43,752 bases of DNA from Aeromonas dhakensis. GTDB taxonomy: Bacteria > Pseudomonadota > Gammaproteobacteria > Enterobacterales > Aeromonadaceae. Below are positions 8,892 to 17,297 of this stretch, one piece after another. The stretch lies in NCBI RefSeq assembly GCF_000820305.1, contig NZ_CDBH01000042.1:1-43752 (forward strand). Direction: 5' to 3'. The stretch's first letter is position 1; each line of letters begins with the position of its first letter. Both the position numbers and the translations under genes were made by a program. The notes below the pieces were generated by a model. It was not told the DNA's origin and ran no database searches. It saw only the letters and a list, made by a program, of their open reading frames with translations.

Positions 8892-9545
8892 ATGAATCAG
8901 TCTCTTCTCAGTGAATTTGGTGATCCCATTGCCCGTGTCGAAGCGGCGCTGGCAGCTCTGCGTGCCGGCCGCGGCGTGCTGGTGGCCGACGATGAAGATC
9001 GGGAGAACGAAGGGGATCTCATCTTCGCCGCCGAATCCATGGCCAATGAACAGATGGCCATGATGATCCGCGAGTGCTCCGGCATCGTCTGCCTCTGCCT
9101 GACCGACGAGCGGGTACGCCAGCTCGAACTGCCGATGATGGTGGAGGCCAACTCCAGCCACTATCAGACCGCCTTCACCGTGACCATCGAGGCGGCGCAG
9201 GGGGTGACCACCGGCGTCTCGGCGGCCGATCGCATCACCACCATCCGGGCCGCCATCGCCGACGGTGCCAGACCCTCCGACCTGCACCGCCCGGGCCACG
9301 TCTTCCCGCTGCGGGCCCGCACTGGCGGGGTGTTGACCCGCCGCGGCCACACCGAAGCCACGGTCGATCTGATGCAGCTCGCCGGGCTCAAACCCTTCGG
9401 TGTGTTGTGCGAATTGACCAAGGAAGATGGCTCCATGGCCCGCTTGCCGGATCTGGTGGCATTTGGCCGCCGCCATGATATGCCGGTGCTGACCATCGAG
9501 GATCTGGTGCAGTATCGTCAGTTGCTGTCAGAACGTTCAGCCTGA
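8892..9545 (+). CDS. ribB: 3,4-dihydroxy-2-butanone-4-phosphate synthase
   Basis: This 217-residue cytosolic enzyme turns ribulose 5-phosphate into 3,4-dihydroxy-2-butanone 4-phosphate plus formate, one branch of riboflavin synthesis. The start at 8892 has TTTAGGAG upstream. The acidic metal and substrate loop [16 protein letters not shown] (residues 33-48), the [11 protein letters not shown] stretch and the [10 protein letters not shown] and GHTEATVDL motifs match E. coli RibB, which is also 217 residues. It is a stand-alone RibB with no GTP cyclohydrolase II fusion. The upstream FMN riboswitch gives feedback control. Confidence 0.98.
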   Translation: MNQSLLSEFGDPIARVEAALAALRAGRGVLVADDEDRENEGDLIFAAESMANEQMAMMIRECSGIVCLCLTDERVRQLELPMMVEANSSHYQTAFTVTIEAAQGVTTGVSAADRITTIRAAIADGARPSDLHRPGHVFPLRARTGGVLTRRGHTEATVDLMQLAGLKPFGVLCELTKEDGSMARLPDLVAFGRRHDMPVLTIEDLVQYRQLLSERSA

Positions 9546-9695
9546 GCCTCATACGAAATTGTAATAAGCACAAAATTTGGTTACGCTTTGTGCGAACCTC
9601 ATCCAGTGACCCTTATTTTTGACTGAACTTTGCACAAAAAGTGTACGTTTAAAAAAAAATGAGGGTTTTAATGCATTTATCTGTGATGGGGCCTA

Positions 9696-9724
9696 TCCAA
9701 ACTATGATTTTTTTGTGCCATAAT
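9696..9724 (+). promoter_or_regulatory. Candidate lpp promoter
   Basis: CATAAT at 9719-9724 is a near-consensus -10 box about 45 bp before the lpp start. The -35 (TCCAAA at 9696-9701) is weak. The surrounding 9640-9720 stretch is very AT-rich, as is usual before strongly expressed lpp genes. Confidence 0.35.
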
Positions 9725-9769
9725 CACGCCGCTTGCTAAACGTCTGGCGAGTTAAAGGGAGCTTTTAAA

Positions 9770-10012
9770 ATGAAAAAAATGTTGTTGGTAGGTGTTGTTG
9801 GTCTGTCCGCTCTGCTGGGCGGTTGTGCAAACACCAGCGAACTGGAAACTTCCGTTCAGAATCTGTCTAACAAAGTTGACCAACTGGCTCAAGATGTTAG
9901 CGCTGTTCGTGCTGATCAGTCCAAGATCGCTGCTGATGTTGCAGAAGCCAAGCAAGAAGCTATGCGTGCTAACCAGCGCATCGACAACATGGCTACTTCC
10001 TACAAGAAGTAA
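9770..10012 (+). CDS. lpp: Major outer-membrane (Braun) lipoprotein Lpp
   Basis: This 80-residue protein has a signal peptide with lipobox LLGGC, so Cys19 becomes the lipidated N-terminus. The mature 62 residues form a heptad coiled coil (LETSVQNLSNKVDQLAQDV...), and the C-terminal Lys80 is the residue normally linked to peptidoglycan by L,D-transpeptidases. GGGAGC lies upstream of the ATG. It is slightly longer than E. coli Lpp (78). A perfect stem with a long T-run follows the stop. Codon use appears biased to common codons, as expected for a highly expressed gene. Confidence 0.97.
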   Translation: MKKMLLVGVVGLSALLGGCANTSELETSVQNLSNKVDQLAQDVSAVRADQSKIAADVAEAKQEAMRANQRIDNMATSYKK

Positions 10013-10022
10013 TCCATGCGAA

Positions 10023-10054
10023 AAAAATGGCGCAGTTATGCGCCATTTTTTTTT
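10023..10054 (+). terminator. lpp terminator
   Basis: A 12-bp stem (10023-10034 with 10039-10050, loop GTTA) runs straight into nine or more T residues. The A-rich left arm means it could also work for the opposing ybbN transcript. Confidence 0.95.
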
Positions 10055-10110
10055 GCCTGAAATTCATCAAATTCCCGCATTTTCCTCGCTGATCCTCGCC
10101 TGACAAGGCA

Positions 10111-10128
10111 ATGCCGATCGCTCGGCAT
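10111..10128 (-). terminator. Weak candidate terminator downstream of ybbN
   Basis: The stem ATGCCGA/TCGGCAT has a TCGC loop and lies 28 bp past the ybbN stop. There is no real T-run on the minus strand, so the call is tentative. Confidence 0.3.
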
Positions 10129-10155
10129 CACCCCGTTGCTCATCTTCCTTTCAAG

Positions 10156-11004
10156 TCAGTAGAGCAGGCTGTAGAGCTTGCGACGGTAACCCTGCGCCGC
10201 CGGGTTGGATCCCATGGTGGTCAGGATGTCGAGATAGGTCTTCTTGGCATCGCCGAAGGCGAGATCCCGCTTGAGGATGGTGAACAGCAGCGCCAGCGCC
10301 TCTTCCTGGCGACCGGCCTGGCTGTATTGCACCGCCAGCTCCTGGGCCAGGGCAAAGTTGTCAGGCTCCTGCTGGTGGCGGGCTTCCAGCGCCCGCAGCT
10401 CCGGGCTGTCCGCGGCCTGTTGGGCCAGCGCCAGACGGGAGACAAGCGTCTGATAGTGGTCATCCTGGGCGATCATCGGGATCTTGCCGAGCAGATCCTG
10501 TGCCTCATCAAGCAGATTGAGATCGAGTGCCGCCTGGGTCAACCACAGACTGATGTCGTGGCGATCCGGTGCCAGCTGATGGGCCTTGCCGAAGTGGCCA
10601 TAGGCCACGCTCGTCTGGCCGTCCGCCAGTGCCTGTTGCCCCTGTTCGAGCAGCAGCTGCTCCTCCTTGGGGGCGAAGGCGGCGAAATAGCCGCGCAGGG
10701 TGGCCTCGTCCTGCGGGCCTTCCAGAATGGCCTGCTCGTCAGGGCGTCCCTGATGGAACAGCACCAGCGCCGGCAGGGCGCGCAGACCGAGCTGACCGGC
10801 CAGCGGTTGCAGCTGCGGATCGTTCATGTCGACCCTGGCCAGGGTCACCTGGGGATTGGCCGGGCCGACCAGCGCCTCCACCTGCGGGGTCATGGCCTGA
10901 CACTCCGGCATCTGGGGGGCGTGGAAATAGATGACGATCGGCTTTTTCATGGAAGCATCGATCAGGGCGGCTTGGAAATTCTGGGGATTGATGTCGACGA
11001 TCAT
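10156..11004 (-). CDS. ybbN: Thioredoxin-like chaperone YbbN/CnoX
   Basis: This 282-residue cytosolic protein has an N-terminal thioredoxin-fold domain (about 1-110) followed by tetratricopeptide-like helices to the C-terminus. The thioredoxin CxxC site is degenerate (PECQ), as is usual for YbbN/CnoX. E. coli CnoX protects proteins during chlorine stress and hands them to GroEL/DnaK. The start at 11004 overlaps the stop of the upstream phosphopantetheinyl transferase gene as ATGA, indicating translational coupling. The C-terminal YRRKLYSLLY is typical of the family. Confidence 0.9.
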   Translation of the reverse strand: MIVDINPQNFQAALIDASMKKPIVIYFHAPQMPECQAMTPQVEALVGPANPQVTLARVDMNDPQLQPLAGQLGLRALPALVLFHQGRPDEQAILEGPQDEATLRGYFAAFAPKEEQLLLEQGQQALADGQTSVAYGHFGKAHQLAPDRHDISLWLTQAALDLNLLDEAQDLLGKIPMIAQDDHYQTLVSRLALAQQAADSPELRALEARHQQEPDNFALAQELAVQYSQAGRQEEALALLFTILKRDLAFGDAKKTYLDILTTMGSNPAAQGYRRKLYSLLY

Positions 11005-11723
11005 GAGGCTGACTCTTGGAAAATGGTGTGAGTTAACATGGGGTTGAATGGGCCGGAATTCAAGCTGCCATCGAGCAGCCAGCCGTTGACGGCCAGGGTC
11101 GGCGCAGCCAGGCTGAGCCAGCCCTGGCCGATAGGCCAATCCTGCACCCGGTAATCTTCTTGATCGAGCTGGTTGTCGAGCCGCCACGCTTCCTCAGGCA
11201 CGAAGCGCACCTTGTCGAGGCCTGCGGCGATGCCGGCGCCGTGGGCTTTCAGTACCGCCTCCTTGCGCGACCAGAGCCGATAGAAGGCCGACTCTTGCTC
11301 CGCTTCGGGCAGGGCGAGCAGCCACTCATATTCACTGCGTGCATAAAAGCGGCGCGCCAGTGGCAAAGTCTGGCGGCGGCGCTGACCCATCTCGATGTCG
11401 ACCCCGAGCGGGCCGGCGGCGCAGAGGGCGATCACCAGCCAATCCCCGCTGTGGCTGAGATTGAACTGCCAGCACCCGTCGCTTAGCACAGGTTTGCCGT
11501 GCGGGTTGCTGGCAAATTGCAGTGCATCGGGTTGACACTGCAGCCGCTCGGCCAGCAGCCGTCGCAGCAGCCCGCGGCTGAGCAGGTACTCCTGGCGGCG
11601 CAACGGCTGGCCGATGGCCTGCCATGTCTGCCGTTCGGCGGGGGAGAGCAGGGTCTGCAGCAGAGTCAGCTGCTCGGCGTCGACCTTTGCCGGTTTTAAC
11701 AAATAGAGATCCACAGAGATCAT
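11001..11723 (-). CDS. 4'-phosphopantetheinyl transferase, Sfp type
   Basis: This 240-residue enzyme transfers phosphopantetheine from CoA to a Ser on carrier proteins of fatty-acid, polyketide or siderophore synthesis. The family motifs are present: FNLSHS at 87-92, the Mg-binding GVDIE at 107-111 and WSRKEAVLKAHG from 151. The two-domain length is that of the Sfp/EntD/AcpT group, larger than AcpS (about 120). The target carrier cannot be told, since no synthase gene is nearby. It is the first gene of a two-gene operon with ybbN. Confidence 0.9.
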   Translation of the reverse strand: MISVDLYLLKPAKVDAEQLTLLQTLLSPAERQTWQAIGQPLRRQEYLLSRGLLRRLLAERLQCQPDALQFASNPHGKPVLSDGCWQFNLSHSGDWLVIALCAAGPLGVDIEMGQRRRQTLPLARRFYARSEYEWLLALPEAEQESAFYRLWSRKEAVLKAHGAGIAAGLDKVRFVPEEAWRLDNQLDQEDYRVQDWPIGQGWLSLAAPTLAVNGWLLDGSLNSGPFNPMLTHTIFQESAS

Positions 11724-11986
11724 AATTTTTCACTTTAAAAGAGCGGCGAAACAGCGATAAAAGTCAGTTTAATCCGGTCAGGACGGCCTCTTTCGAGATT
11801 GTATATTGTTTGGCCACGATCACATTAATCAGGAAAAATAATGCATTTCCTTGCAGAAATGTGAGGTCGATAGGGATTTTCGCTTGCCTCGATAGAATTC
11901 TTGGATATAGTCGGGTGCTGTTGCCTTATAAATTGCCCGTTCGGGCCGTATTTTAACAAGTTTTACTATTTTGCGGGGATAAAGGA

Positions 11987-12487
11987 TTGCGCCACCTGAT
12001 GCTACTGCTGGTCGCGCTCGGAATGGTGGGTTGTGCCTCGGCACCCCAGCCCGAGGTCGCGAGCAAGATCGAAGTTTCCATGATGGAACCCGTAATTGAA
12101 CCGGAAGCTTCACAAACCCCAGATGTAAACGAAATCCTGACTGTATACAAAGAGTGGCGCGGCGTTCCTTACCGCATGGGAGGCAGCAGCCAGCGCGGCA
12201 TCGATTGTTCCGCCTTTGCCCGTGAAGTATTCCGCAACGCTGTCGGCATCGAACTTCCCCGTGATACCCGCTCCCAGGTCCATGAAGGCACCCGAGTCTC
12301 CAAGCAGGATCTGGTCGAAGGTGACCTGGTCTTTTTCAAAATCAATCGCCGCCTCAACCACGTCGGCATCTATGTGGGCAATGGCGAGTTCATCCACGCC
12401 TCCACCCGGGCCGGGGTAACCCGCTCCAAGCTCGACAGCTCTTATTGGCGCAGCAAGTTCTGGCAGGCACGCCGGATCGACATCTGA
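11987..12487 (+). CDS. NlpC/P60 family lipoprotein, peptidoglycan endopeptidase
   Basis: This 166-residue protein should cut D-Glu/mDAP peptide links in the periplasm while anchored to a membrane. The lipobox GMVGC places the lipidated residue at Cys16. The C40 catalytic residues are Cys74 (GIDCSAFARE), His125 (LNHVGIYVG) and His137 (FIHAST). A TTG start at 11987 is preferred because it keeps the basic signal-peptide N-terminus and has GCGGGGAT about eight bases upstream; an ATG at 11999 is the alternative. A terminator follows. Length matches E. coli NlpC (154) and Spr-like proteins. Confidence 0.92.
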   Translation: MRHLMLLLVALGMVGCASAPQPEVASKIEVSMMEPVIEPEASQTPDVNEILTVYKEWRGVPYRMGGSSQRGIDCSAFAREVFRNAVGIELPRDTRSQVHEGTRVSKQDLVEGDLVFFKINRRLNHVGIYVGNGEFIHASTRAGVTRSKLDSSYWRSKFWQARRIDI

Positions 12488-12540
12488 GTCAGGCTGGACA
12501 AACGGCTCGCAGTACGGACTGTTTTTCCAACCTCACTTGA

Positions 12541-12566
12541 ACCGGGCTCCCGCAGCCCGGTTTTTT
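12541..12566 (+). terminator. Terminator of the NlpC/P60 gene
   Basis: Stem ACCGGGCT/AGCCCGGT with a CCCGC loop is followed by six T residues. Confidence 0.93.
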
Positions 12567-12638
12567 ATGGCTGCGATTTAGACTTTCGGGTGCCGAATCA
12601 CTATAGTGTGGGCCCGTTTTTTCCCCGGCAGGCCCAGC

Positions 12639-13583
12639 ATGAAGACCCGTTCAGACCATAAATCCGGATTGCACCCGCGCAATCGCCACCAGGCTCCCTA
12701 CGACTTTACCGCGCTCTGCCTGCGCACTCCCGAGCTGCAGCCCTTCGTCTTCGTCAATCCCTACGGCGCCAGCACCATCGACTTTGCCGACCCCGCCGCC
12801 GTCAAGGCGCTGAACAAGGCCCTGCTGGCGTTACATTACGGCATCCTGCACTGGGATCTGCCGGCCGGCTATCTCTGTCCGCCCATTCCCGGGCGGGTGG
12901 ACTATCTGCACAGAGTGGCCGACCTGCTGGCCGAGAGCGCGGGCAAGGTGCCGACCGGCAAGGGCGTGCGGGTGCTGGATGTCGGGGTGGGGGCGAACTG
13001 CATCTACCCCCTGCTGGGTGCCCGCGAATATGGCTGGCGCTTCGTCGGCTCCGACATCGATCCGGTGTCGGTCAAGGCTGCCTCTCTGCTGGCCAACAGC
13101 AACGGGTTGGGCAGCCAGATCGAGTGTCGCCTGCAGGGCAGGGCCGGCGACATCTTTCAGGGCATAGTGGCGCCGCGCGAGCGTTTCGCGCTGACCCTCT
13201 GCAACCCTCCCTTTCACGCGTCGCTGGCGGAGGCGAGCAAGGGGACGGAGCGCAAGCTGCGCAATCTGGGCAAGGAGGTCAAGGACAAGCCGGTGCTCAA
13301 CTTCGGCGGCCAGAAGGCCGAGCTCTGGTGCGAAGGGGGAGAGGCTGCCTTTCTGGCCGCGATGATCAACCAGAGCCGGGCCTTTGCCGAGCAGTGCCTC
13401 TGGTTCAGCTCGCTGGTATCGAAAAAGGAGAATCTGCCGGCAGCGAAGAAGGCGCTGACCCGGGTCGGTGCTCGTCAGGTGCGGGTGCTCGAGATGGCGC
13501 AGGGCAACAAGGTGAGCCGGGTGCTGGCCTGGACCTTCTTCGATGAGGCAGGGTGCCGCGAGTGGTGGTCTGCAGCGCGCTGA
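12639..13583 (+). CDS. rlmF: 23S rRNA (adenine-1618-N6)-methyltransferase
   Basis: This 314-residue protein methylates A1618 of 23S rRNA with S-adenosylmethionine. The characteristic opening ([15 protein letters not shown]) and the SAM-binding [14 protein letters not shown] are seen, and the catalytic N6-adenine motif is NPPFHAS. The start at 12639 gives the usual RlmF length (E. coli 308). It is flanked by terminators and looks monocistronic. Confidence 0.95.
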   Translation: MKTRSDHKSGLHPRNRHQAPYDFTALCLRTPELQPFVFVNPYGASTIDFADPAAVKALNKALLALHYGILHWDLPAGYLCPPIPGRVDYLHRVADLLAESAGKVPTGKGVRVLDVGVGANCIYPLLGAREYGWRFVGSDIDPVSVKAASLLANSNGLGSQIECRLQGRAGDIFQGIVAPRERFALTLCNPPFHASLAEASKGTERKLRNLGKEVKDKPVLNFGGQKAELWCEGGEAAFLAAMINQSRAFAEQCLWFSSLVSKKENLPAAKKALTRVGARQVRVLEMAQGNKVSRVLAWTFFDEAGCREWWSAAR

Positions 13584-13592
13584 TCTCTACAC

Positions 13593-13613
13593 AGGCCCGT
13601 GACGGGCCTTTTT
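13593..13613 (+). terminator. rlmF terminator
   Basis: Stem AGGCCCG/CGGGCCT with a TGA loop is followed by TTTTTAATC. Confidence 0.9.
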
Positions 13614-13736
13614 AATCTCAATGTAAACATGCTCGGATAAAAAACAGGCAATCGATTTCTTTGTTGGTTCATCATGCTGCTATGTAGCTATCCTGTAGTG
13701 ATTTTTGCCTTGGTACAGCTGTACGCCGAGATTTTT

Positions 13737-13766
13737 TTGCACTTTCAGCTGTAACTTTAATAAAAT
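13737..13766 (+). promoter_or_regulatory. Candidate sigma-70 promoter of the MaoC-family gene
   Basis: TTGCAC and TAAAAT are 18 bp apart, about 50 bp before the start codon, in an AT-rich spacer. Confidence 0.5.
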
Positions 13767-13816
13767 AGGACTGGTTAGACCTCTTTACAGGCTTTGAATC
13801 GAATAGGGATCGGTAC

Positions 13817-14536
13817 ATGAAAGTTGTCGATTTTCTGAAGCGCAAGCGCGAAATACTGGCGCAGCACCCCTTTGAGCTCAAGGATTGGCTCTCCCCGGCT
13901 ATCCGCGACTACTGGCGTGAGTTTCAGCAAAAGGCACACCTCCACCCTCTGCTGGGGCGAGTGCTGGATTTGCAGAGCGACAGCCAGTCCATGCTGCAGC
14001 AGCAGGGCGCGGCCCAGGCCGTCAACGGCCAGCCCGTGCCACCGCAAGAGTCGATCATCGAACTCGACGGTGAGGCGGCTACCCTGTTTGCCACCTTGCA
14101 GGCGCGTATCGGTGAAGAAACCCACGTGGGCGAATGGCTGCATGTCAGCCAGCAGATGATCGATCAGTTTGCCGCCGTGACCGGGGATCATCAGTGGATC
14201 CACACCAACCCCGAACGTGCCGCGGCCGAATCGCCGTTCAAGACCACCATCGCCCACGGCTTCCTGACCTTGGCCCTGCTGCCGCAGCTGACCGGCTCGG
14301 TGGACGAGGCCAATCCGGAGTTTCCGACCGCCCGCATGGTGGTGAACTTCGGTCTGGATCAGGTTCGTTTCCCGTACCCCATCAAGGTGGACAGCAATAT
14401 CCGCGCGCGCACCAAGCTGGCTCGGGTTACCCCCATCAAGGGCGGGTTGGAGCTGCTCAAGGAGATCAAGGTGGAGATCGAGGGTGTACGTCGCCCCGGC
14501 TGTGTCATCGAATCTGTCACCCGACTCTACTTCTGA
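13817..14536 (+). CDS. MaoC-family (R)-specific enoyl-CoA hydratase-like protein
   Basis: This 239-residue protein has an N-terminal helical extension of about 95 residues and a C-terminal hotdog-fold MaoC domain. The catalytic hydratase-2 motif is clear: FAAVTGDHQWIHTNPERA with Asp124 and His129, followed by the IAHGFL stretch at 145-150. Members hydrate trans-2-enoyl-CoA to (R)-3-hydroxyacyl-CoA, linking fatty-acid oxidation to polyhydroxyalkanoate or lipid metabolism. The extra N-terminal part is longer than in Aeromonas PhaJ (about 134 residues), so this is a different member; the substrate is unknown. Confidence 0.85.
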   Translation: MKVVDFLKRKREILAQHPFELKDWLSPAIRDYWREFQQKAHLHPLLGRVLDLQSDSQSMLQQQGAAQAVNGQPVPPQESIIELDGEAATLFATLQARIGEETHVGEWLHVSQQMIDQFAAVTGDHQWIHTNPERAAAESPFKTTIAHGFLTLALLPQLTGSVDEANPEFPTARMVVNFGLDQVRFPYPIKVDSNIRARTKLARVTPIKGGLELLKEIKVEIEGVRRPGCVIESVTRLYF

Positions 14537-14573
14537 TGGGGTGACGGTTGTCACTCCGTGGCCCGAATCGTAT

Positions 14574-14609
14574 AGAAAAAAACAGGCTCACCTCGGTGAG
14601 CCTGTTTTG
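14574..14609. terminator. Bidirectional terminator, MaoC gene / DUF481 gene
   Basis: A 13-bp stem AAAACAGGCTCAC/GTGAGCCTGTTTT has a CTCG loop. T-runs occur on both strands, serving the two converging transcripts. Confidence 0.93.
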
Positions 14610-14674
14610 TTTATGGCATTTGTTGTACTTACCTATGTCGCAGCCACTTGCGTATCCATGGCTTGTCTTGAGGA

Positions 14675-15673
14675 CTAGAAGCTTGCCCCCAAGCTTATCA
14701 GATGACGCCACTCTTTGCCTGATAAGGGTGTCTGAACACCTTGATAGTCCAATCTCGAGTCTTCCCAGTCGAGCTCGCTCGACCAGGAGAGGCGCAGGTG
14801 ATCGTTGAAGTAGTAGCGCATCCCCAGGCTGCCTTTTACGGCCTGTTCCCGGGTGATGTAGGGCGACGGCTGGTCCAGATAGCGCTTGTAGCTGCCCTTG
14901 CTGAACAGCTCCAGTTGCTCCGACCAGAGCGCAACGGGTTGACGATAGTCCCAGCCAAGGCCCATCAGGGGATAGCTGATGATCCTGTCGTTGAAAATAT
15001 CGGGGATGATGAAGTTGTCCCAATAACCTGGCCGGAAGTAGGAACGCTCCAGTCCCGCTTGGCTGATCAGCTCCAGTCGTCGCCGCTTGTCGTTCCAGAA
15101 CCGGTAACCCGGGCCGGTCACATACCCCACATCCATGTATTCGGGGTCCAGCATCTGGTATTCAAAGTCGATGGCTGATCGTAAAAACCAGCGCTGGTCG
15201 AAGAAAAAGTCCAGCATGGGCTTGAGCCGGTACTCATGGCTGTTGGTGACGTTGTTGGCGGTCTCGTAGATGTACTCCCCGTCCAGCGTATAACGCCAGT
15301 CGAGGTTGGCCACCTCGGTGGATGCCTTCAGGTTGACGTTGTTGGTCTGCTTGTCGCTGTGCTTGAGCTTGACGTTCAGATCGCCGCTGCCGCTCCACAG
15401 CCAAGCCTTCTTATCATCCGGCGTCAGGGCGAGCAGGGTAATGCCGCTCTTGACGGTCGGTTTCGGCTTGTCCTGCTTCTCGATGCGCCAGCGCTTGACC
15501 GCCTCGCGCTTGACCGTGACGGGCTCACTGTAAGGGAGCGCGATGCGCACCTCCTCGTCACCTATCTCTTCTATGGTGCCGGTCAGCCGGTCACCGTTGT
15601 CCATCCAGAGGATGTCGGCCAGAGCCGCCGGGCTCAGCAGCAGGGCAAACAGACAAAAAACGCGGTAGCTCAT
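14675..15673 (-). CDS. DUF481 (YdiY-like) outer-membrane beta-barrel protein
   Basis: This 332-residue protein has a signal peptide (1-19, ending ALA). A short N-terminal module follows (DILWMDNGDRLTGTIEEI), then a beta-rich body with many alternating aromatic strands and a terminal Phe (LISLGASF), which is the usual signature for outer-membrane assembly. This layout is that of DUF481/YdiY proteins, whose role is unknown. The start at 15673 has GAGGATC upstream. It lies 27 bp behind the L,D-transpeptidase gene, so the two probably form an operon linked to the envelope. Confidence 0.8.
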   Translation of the reverse strand: MSYRVFCLFALLLSPAALADILWMDNGDRLTGTIEEIGDEEVRIALPYSEPVTVKREAVKRWRIEKQDKPKPTVKSGITLLALTPDDKKAWLWSGSGDLNVKLKHSDKQTNNVNLKASTEVANLDWRYTLDGEYIYETANNVTNSHEYRLKPMLDFFFDQRWFLRSAIDFEYQMLDPEYMDVGYVTGPGYRFWNDKRRRLELISQAGLERSYFRPGYWDNFIIPDIFNDRIISYPLMGLGWDYRQPVALWSEQLELFSKGSYKRYLDQPSPYITREQAVKGSLGMRYYFNDHLRLSWSSELDWEDSRLDYQGVQTPLSGKEWRHLISLGASF

Positions 15674-15700
15674 GAAGATCCTCGTGAACATGGTTGGCTA

Positions 15701-16618
15701 TCAGCCGCTGACGGGACGGGGGATGCCGTTCTTGCTGTTGAGCGCGCTGGCGGCCTTGTCACCGTCGACTTCCGGCCTGGCGATGAAGGCCTGCGCCTCG
15801 GCGGAGAGGATCAGCGGGGCGCCCTGTTTCAGCTCCAGCTCGGTGCGAGAGAGGGGAGAGTGAACCTCCAGCCAGTGGCGGCCATCCGGCTCGATGGCGG
15901 TCTTGACCGGCTGGTTGATCACCCGCACCTGAGTGCCGACGGGGACAATCTTGAACAGGGCCTCGATGTCGTCAGGGCGCAGTCGAATACAGCCGGCACT
16001 GACCCGCAGGCCGACGCCGAAATCCTTGTTGGTGCCGTGGATGAGATAGTCCCGCTTGCCATAGCCAAGGCGCATGGCGAACTTGCCGAGGGGGTTGTCG
16101 GGGCCGGGCGGCACGACCGCCGGCAGGGTGATCCCTTTTTGTTCCAGCCAGGATTTGCGCACCATGGGGCCGGGCACCCAGGTCGGATTGGGGTTCTTGG
16201 CAATGATGGTGGTGGTCATTTCGGGGGTCTCCCGCCCTATGTCACCGATGCCGATGGGCAGCACCATCACCTCGTTCTTGCCCTTGGGGAAATAGTAGAG
16301 GCGCAGCTCCGGCAGATTGATCACTATGCCTTCGCGGGGCACGTCCGGCAGCAGCATCTGGGTCGGCAGGGTCAGCCGGGTGCCCGGTTTGGGCAAATAG
16401 GGGTCAACTCCCGGATTGGCTTCCAGCAGCGCCAAAAAACCAATCTGGGTGTGCTTGCCGATGAGCTCGAGATGTTCATCTGGCTGGACTATGTAGTCCT
16501 CCAGCTCGCCGATCAGGCGGCTGCCTGCCGGGGGCAGCGGATAGGTGGTAGCCAGGGCCGGAGCCGTCAGCAGGCTGGCGGTCAGTGCCAGCAATGAGAG
16601 GGTTCGTGCGATGAACAT
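15701..16618 (-). CDS. L,D-transpeptidase, YkuD family (ErfK/YbiS-like)
   Basis: This 305-residue periplasmic enzyme has a signal peptide (1-23, ending ALA) and a short LysM-like region (about 40-90). The YkuD domain follows, with active-site HGTN (His194) and SAGCIRL with nucleophile Cys210. Close relatives in E. coli (ErfK, YbiS, YcfS) attach Lpp to mDAP of peptidoglycan, and an Lpp with a C-terminal Lys is encoded at 9770 in this window, so it is a plausible Lpp-anchoring enzyme. It could instead form 3-3 crosslinks. AGGAAGTAC precedes the start. Confidence 0.93.
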   Translation of the reverse strand: MFIARTLSLLALTASLLTAPALATTYPLPPAGSRLIGELEDYIVQPDEHLELIGKHTQIGFLALLEANPGVDPYLPKPGTRLTLPTQMLLPDVPREGIVINLPELRLYYFPKGKNEVMVLPIGIGDIGRETPEMTTTIIAKNPNPTWVPGPMVRKSWLEQKGITLPAVVPPGPDNPLGKFAMRLGYGKRDYLIHGTNKDFGVGLRVSAGCIRLRPDDIEALFKIVPVGTQVRVINQPVKTAIEPDGRHWLEVHSPLSRTELELKQGAPLILSAEAQAFIARPEVDGDKAASALNSKNGIPRPVSG

Positions 16619-17037
16619 GTACTTCCTGTCTGATTGGATGAGGGGGCCGCACCGCGACCTCCCCGAGGAAAAAGGGGGAAATTGTCAGTCAAATACGCGC
16701 CGATTGCCAGCCTGACCGGCAAGGGGTGCAGCCGGGTCCCTGCACGGCAATTTGTCATGTTGACCCTGTCTTGCCTGTTTTTAATGCAAAGCCAAGCCAT
16801 CTGCAATGAGCAGAGGAACGCTGACGGGAGAGGGGATGGCGGTTCAGCGCCATCGAATGCACGAGATGCAATGCAGGGGGCTGATCGCCTTGGATTGGGT
16901 ACCAGTACCGGGAGCGACAGGCTCGGACGCCTGCTGCCAGACATGCACTCACTTGCTGGTTTTGTGTGCAGTCGTTTGATCTTTAAAGAGATTCAAGTTG
17001 ATTTCCAGAGGCGGCTCCGGTAACAATGAAGCCCCGT
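16619..17037. other. Intergenic region before tRNA-Ser
   Basis: No convincing gene is seen. TTGACC at 16760 with TTAATG sixteen to seventeen bases later is a possible plus-strand promoter. It is 250 bp from the tRNA, so the tRNA promoter is not securely located. The open frame across the region has no family features. Confidence 0.3.
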
Positions 17038-17127
17038 GGAGAGATGCCGGAGTGGCCGAACGGGATTGACTCGAAATCAATTGTGGCAGCAATGCCACCC
17101 AGGGTTCGAATCCCTGTCTCTCCGCCA
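17038..17127 (+). tRNA. tRNA-Ser (anticodon CGA)
   Basis: The acceptor arm GGAGAGA pairs with TCTCTCC, followed by G and an encoded CCA. The anticodon loop is CTCGAAA, flanked by ATTGA/TCAAT, giving anticodon CGA for UCG codons. The long variable arm (GTGGCA...TGCCAC) is typical of class II serine tRNAs, and the TPsiC arm is GGGTTCGAATCCC. Confidence 0.98.
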
Positions 17128-17134
17128 CATACCA

Positions 17135-17166
17135 AGCCCAACCTACTGATTAGGTTGGGCTTTTTC
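17135..17166 (+). terminator. tRNA-Ser terminator
   Basis: Stem AGCCCAACCTA/TAGGTTGGGCT with a CTGAT loop is followed by TTTTTC. Confidence 0.93.
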
Positions 17167-17181
17167 TTTTAGTCACCTTTT

Positions 17182-17215
17182 TGGTATGCCATTCAGTATG
17201 CCATCTGGTATTGGC
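17182..17215 (+). repeat. Three imperfect 11-12 bp repeats beside the tRNA
   Basis: TGGTATGCCAT, then CAGTATGCCAT, then TGGTATTGGC lie in tandem about 55 bp past the tRNA. Short repeats of this kind beside a tRNA 3' end can be integrase arm sites, but no integrase gene is nearby, so this is at most a scar. Confidence 0.35.
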
Positions 17216-17297
17216 TGACATACTACCCGGATGGATTACATTGGACATCGATCCAGTCAGGTGCCCACGTATTGATGATGTTTCCCTCTCTTAGCGA

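Noticed and set aside
15236..16597. 453-codon plus-strand frame opposite the DUF481 and L,D-transpeptidase genes
   Set aside because: It spans two real genes and their gap and has no domain features.
16634..17023. Plus-strand frame before tRNA-Ser
   Set aside because: No ribosome binding site or family resemblance, and an Arg/Gly/Ser-rich composition typical of a random frame.
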